From the NCBI GenBank assembly GCA_030592825.1, contig JAUVIG010000161.1, positions 1 through 7,948 of the forward strand: a stretch of DNA of 7,948 nucleotides. The letters run 5' to 3'. Positions 5,844 through 7,948 of this stretch are shown one piece after another. Position numbers and translations under genes: made by a program. Numbering within the stretch: the first letter of the stretch is position 1; each line of letters starts with the position of its first letter. The DNA comes from Chlorobiota bacterium (GTDB lineage: Bacteria > Bacteroidota > Bacteroidia > Bacteroidales > JAADGE01). Below the pieces are notes generated by a model. It searched no databases, was not told the DNA's origin, and worked only from the letters and a program-made list of their open reading frames with translations.

Positions 5844-7948
5844 TTATTCATCACTATATGTTTCGTCATTAGAATCAGAGTTACTGTCTTCATTATTTTC
5901 ACCATTCACAGCTTCACTTCTGTCAACTTTTGCACAAGATGCAATACTGTCATTTTCTTTTAACTTAATAAGTCTCACACCTTGTGTTGCTCTTCCTGCA
6001 ACCCTGATACTGTCAACATTTGTTCTTATTGTTAATCCTGATTTGTTGATAATCATAAGATCATCATCATCAGTTACATCCTTAATGGCTATTAAATTAC
6101 CGGTTTTTGGAGTTATATTAATAGTTTTAACACCTTTACCGCCTCTTTTTGTTATTCTGTAAGCATCAATAGAAGATCTTTTTCCGTATCCGTTTTCAGA
6201 AACAACGAGAACATTAACTTCATTATTGTTTTCGACACAAATCATGCCTATTACTTCATCATTCGCATCAATGCGTATTCCGCGTACTCCGGCAGCTGTT
6301 CGTCCCATACTTCTGACATCAGTTTCATTAAATCTTATAGCTTTACCGTTTCTTGCAGCAAGCATAATCTCATTAGAACCGTTAGTCAGTTTTGCTGAAA
6401 TTAAATTATCTCCTTCCCTTATTGTAATAGCATTTATTCCGTTTTGTCTTGGTCGTGAAAATGCCTCAAGCGGTGTTTTTTTAATAGTTCCTCTTTTTGT
6501 AGCAAAAACGATAAAATTATTGTTTAAATATTCTTCATCTTTCAGGGTTATTACTTTCATATATGCAGTAACATTATCGTCCTGTTCTATATTGATCATA
6601 TTCTGAATTGCCCTGCCTTTAGATGTTTTACTTCCTTCAGGTATTTCATATACTTTCAACCAGAAACATTTACCTTTTTCAGTAAAAAATAACAACCAAT
6701 TGTGCATATTTGCAATATACATATGTCTTAAAAAGTCTTTGTCGCGAGTTGTACTGCCTTTAGAGCCCTTTCCTCCCCTGTGTTGAGTTTTATATTCTAT
6801 AAGATCTGTTCGTTTTATATAACCCAAATTCGAGATAGTTATTAATACTTCATCATTAGCATAGAAATCTTCAGGATTAAATTCAGCAGAAGAATATATA
6901 ATTTCTGTTCTTCTTTCATCACCGAATTTTTCTTTTATATCAAGCAATTCTTCTTTGATAATCTCCATTTGAAGTGATTCGTTTTCTAAAATTTCTTTCA
7001 GATGTGCGATGAGTTCCATCACTTCTGCATATTCAGAACGAAGCTTATCTTGTTCTAATCCGGTTAATTGTCTTAATCGCATATCTACAATGGCACGCGA
7101 TTGAATATCAGACAAATTAAAACGTTGCATTAATGATTCTCCGGCTTCATTCGGACTTTGAGATGCTCTGATTATTTTGATAACTTCATCTATATTATCA
7201 GAAGCAATGATTAAGCCCTCAAGAATATGAGCACGTTCCTCAGCTTTTTTAAGTTCAAATTTTGTTCTTCTTATTACAACATCATGCCTGTGTTCAACAA
7301 AATTTAATATTAGATCTTTTAAATCAAGTAATTGAGGCCTGCCTTTAACGAGAGCAATATTATTTACACTGAAAGAAGTTTGAAGTGCAGTATATTTGAA
7401 TAATTGATTAAGAACAACATTTGCAATAGCGTCTCTTTTTAAAGCAAATACTATTCGCATTCCTTTTCTGTCGGATTCATCATTAGCAAATGATATTCCT
7501 TCAATCTTTTTCTCATTAACTAATGCTCCTACTTTAGCAATTAACAAAGCCTTATTAACTTGATAAGGAATTTCTGTAACAATAATTTTTTCTCTTCCTG
7601 AGTCGGAAGTTTCTATATGCGATTTAGCTCTTAAAACAATTCTGCCCCTACCTGTATGATATGCATCTTTTACACCTTGATAACCGTATATAGAAGCACC
7701 CGTCGGAAAATCAGGGGCTTTAATAATAGTTATTAAATCATCAATTTCAATTTCATTATTATTGATATATGCAATAACAGCATCAATTGTATCAGATAAG
7801 TTATGCGGAGCCATATTTGTCGCCATACCAACAGCAATCCCTGATGCTCCGTTAATCAATAAATTTGGAATTCTGCTTGGCAATACAGTAGGTTCTTCTA
7901 TTGTATCGTCAAAATTCAATTTAAAATCAACTGTATCTTTATCAATAT
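5844..7948 (-). CDS. gyrA: DNA gyrase subunit A, N-terminal end outside window
   Basis: 700 codons are visible and the reading frame is open to the right edge. The first visible residues, IDKDTVDF, align to E. coli GyrA from about residue 138, so the first ~140 codons, with catalytic Tyr122 and the quinolone-resistance region, are absent from the window. GyrA with GyrB introduces negative supercoils using ATP. Seen here: the end of the winged-helix/tower part (IPNLLINGASGIAVGMATN, EIPYQVNKALL, GMRIVFALKRDA), the coiled coil with C-gate (AIVDMRLRQLTGLE), the GyrA box QHRGGKG (6785-6765) opening the C-terminal DNA-wrapping beta-pinwheel, repeated pinwheel blades (GYGKRSS, RGGKGVKT, GRATQGVRLI), and an acidic tail over the last 20 residues. 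The GyrA box and the acidic tail favour GyrA over ParC. It lacks the roughly 30-residue insert of enterobacterial GyrA before the AIVDMRLRQ helix. The TTG at 7919-7917 is an internal Leu codon, not a start. Confidence 0.97.
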   Translation of the reverse strand, partial: IDKDTVDFKLNFDDTIEEPTVLPSRIPNLLINGASGIAVGMATNMAPHNLSDTIDAVIAYINNNEIEIDDLITIIKAPDFPTGASIYGYQGVKDAYHTGRGRIVLRAKSHIETSDSGREKIIVTEIPYQVNKALLIAKVGALVNEKKIEGISFANDESDRKGMRIVFALKRDAIANVVLNQLFKYTALQTSFSVNNIALVKGRPQLLDLKDLILNFVEHRHDVVIRRTKFELKKAEERAHILEGLIIASDNIDEVIKIIRASQSPNEAGESLMQRFNLSDIQSRAIVDMRLRQLTGLEQDKLRSEYAEVMELIAHLKEILENESLQMEIIKEELLDIKEKFGDERRTEIIYSSAEFNPEDFYANDEVLITISNLGYIKRTDLIEYKTQHRGGKGSKGSTTRDKDFLRHMYIANMHNWLLFFTEKGKCFWLKVYEIPEGSKTSKGRAIQNMINIEQDDNVTAYMKVITLKDEEYLNNNFIVFATKRGTIKKTPLEAFSRPRQNGINAITIREGDNLISAKLTNGSNEIMLAARNGKAIRFNETDVRSMGRTAAGVRGIRIDANDEVIGMICVENNNEVNVLVVSENGYGKRSSIDAYRITKRGGKGVKTINITPKTGNLIAIKDVTDDDDLMIINKSGLTIRTNVDSIRVAGRATQGVRLIKLKENDSIASCAKVDRSEAVNGENNEDSNSDSNDETYSDE

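Noticed and set aside
5797..6606. Open frames at 5797-6162 (+) and 6226-6606 (+)
   Set aside because: They are antisense to gyrA, whose protein is unmistakable across this stretch. The hydrophobic, Ser/Leu-rich products are typical complements of a real gene.
7917..7919. TTG as the start of gyrA
   Set aside because: The frame continues upstream to the window edge with family-conserved residues (DKDTVDF), so this TTG is an internal Leu codon.

Overview
The window is AT-rich (by eye about 30% G+C), densely coding DNA from a chromosome of a Bacteroidota bacterium, probably Bacteroidales or a relative. Evidence: A-rich start regions without clear Shine-Dalgarno sequences, a perfect match to the Bacteroidota -7 promoter element TAnnTTTG, a subtilase propeptide and a lipoprotein nuclease of types common in this phylum, and a GyrA whose visible sequence resembles Bacteroidota GyrA as I remember it.

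Layout. Positions 1-473 (minus strand) hold the first 157 codons of a secreted subtilisin-like (S8) protease that runs off the left edge. It diverges across a 50-bp gap (94% A+T) from a lipoprotein of the endonuclease/exonuclease/phosphatase fold (524-1612, plus). Next comes a degraded toxin-antitoxin locus: an apparently intact 67-residue antitoxin-like gene (1697-1900) with its own promoter box, followed through an ATGA overlap by a PIN-domain toxin that has lost most of its interior (1897-2051). uvrB (2096-4108, plus) is complete. It converges on a 520-residue secreted TPR protein (5753-4191, minus), and the two genes share a perfect 11-bp bidirectional terminator hairpin at 4160-4186. Upstream of the TPR gene on the same strand is gyrA (7948-5844), whose first roughly 140 codons lie outside the right edge.

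Function. uvrB (nucleotide excision repair) and gyrA (DNA supercoiling) are core housekeeping genes. The protease, the nuclease-fold lipoprotein and the TPR protein are envelope or exported proteins. The TA remnant is the only clearly accessory element. I found no CRISPR array, tRNA, rRNA, insertion sequence or integrase, and no convincing wholly new multi-gene system. The most informative oddity is the internally deleted PIN toxin with its surviving antitoxin, directly upstream of uvrB.
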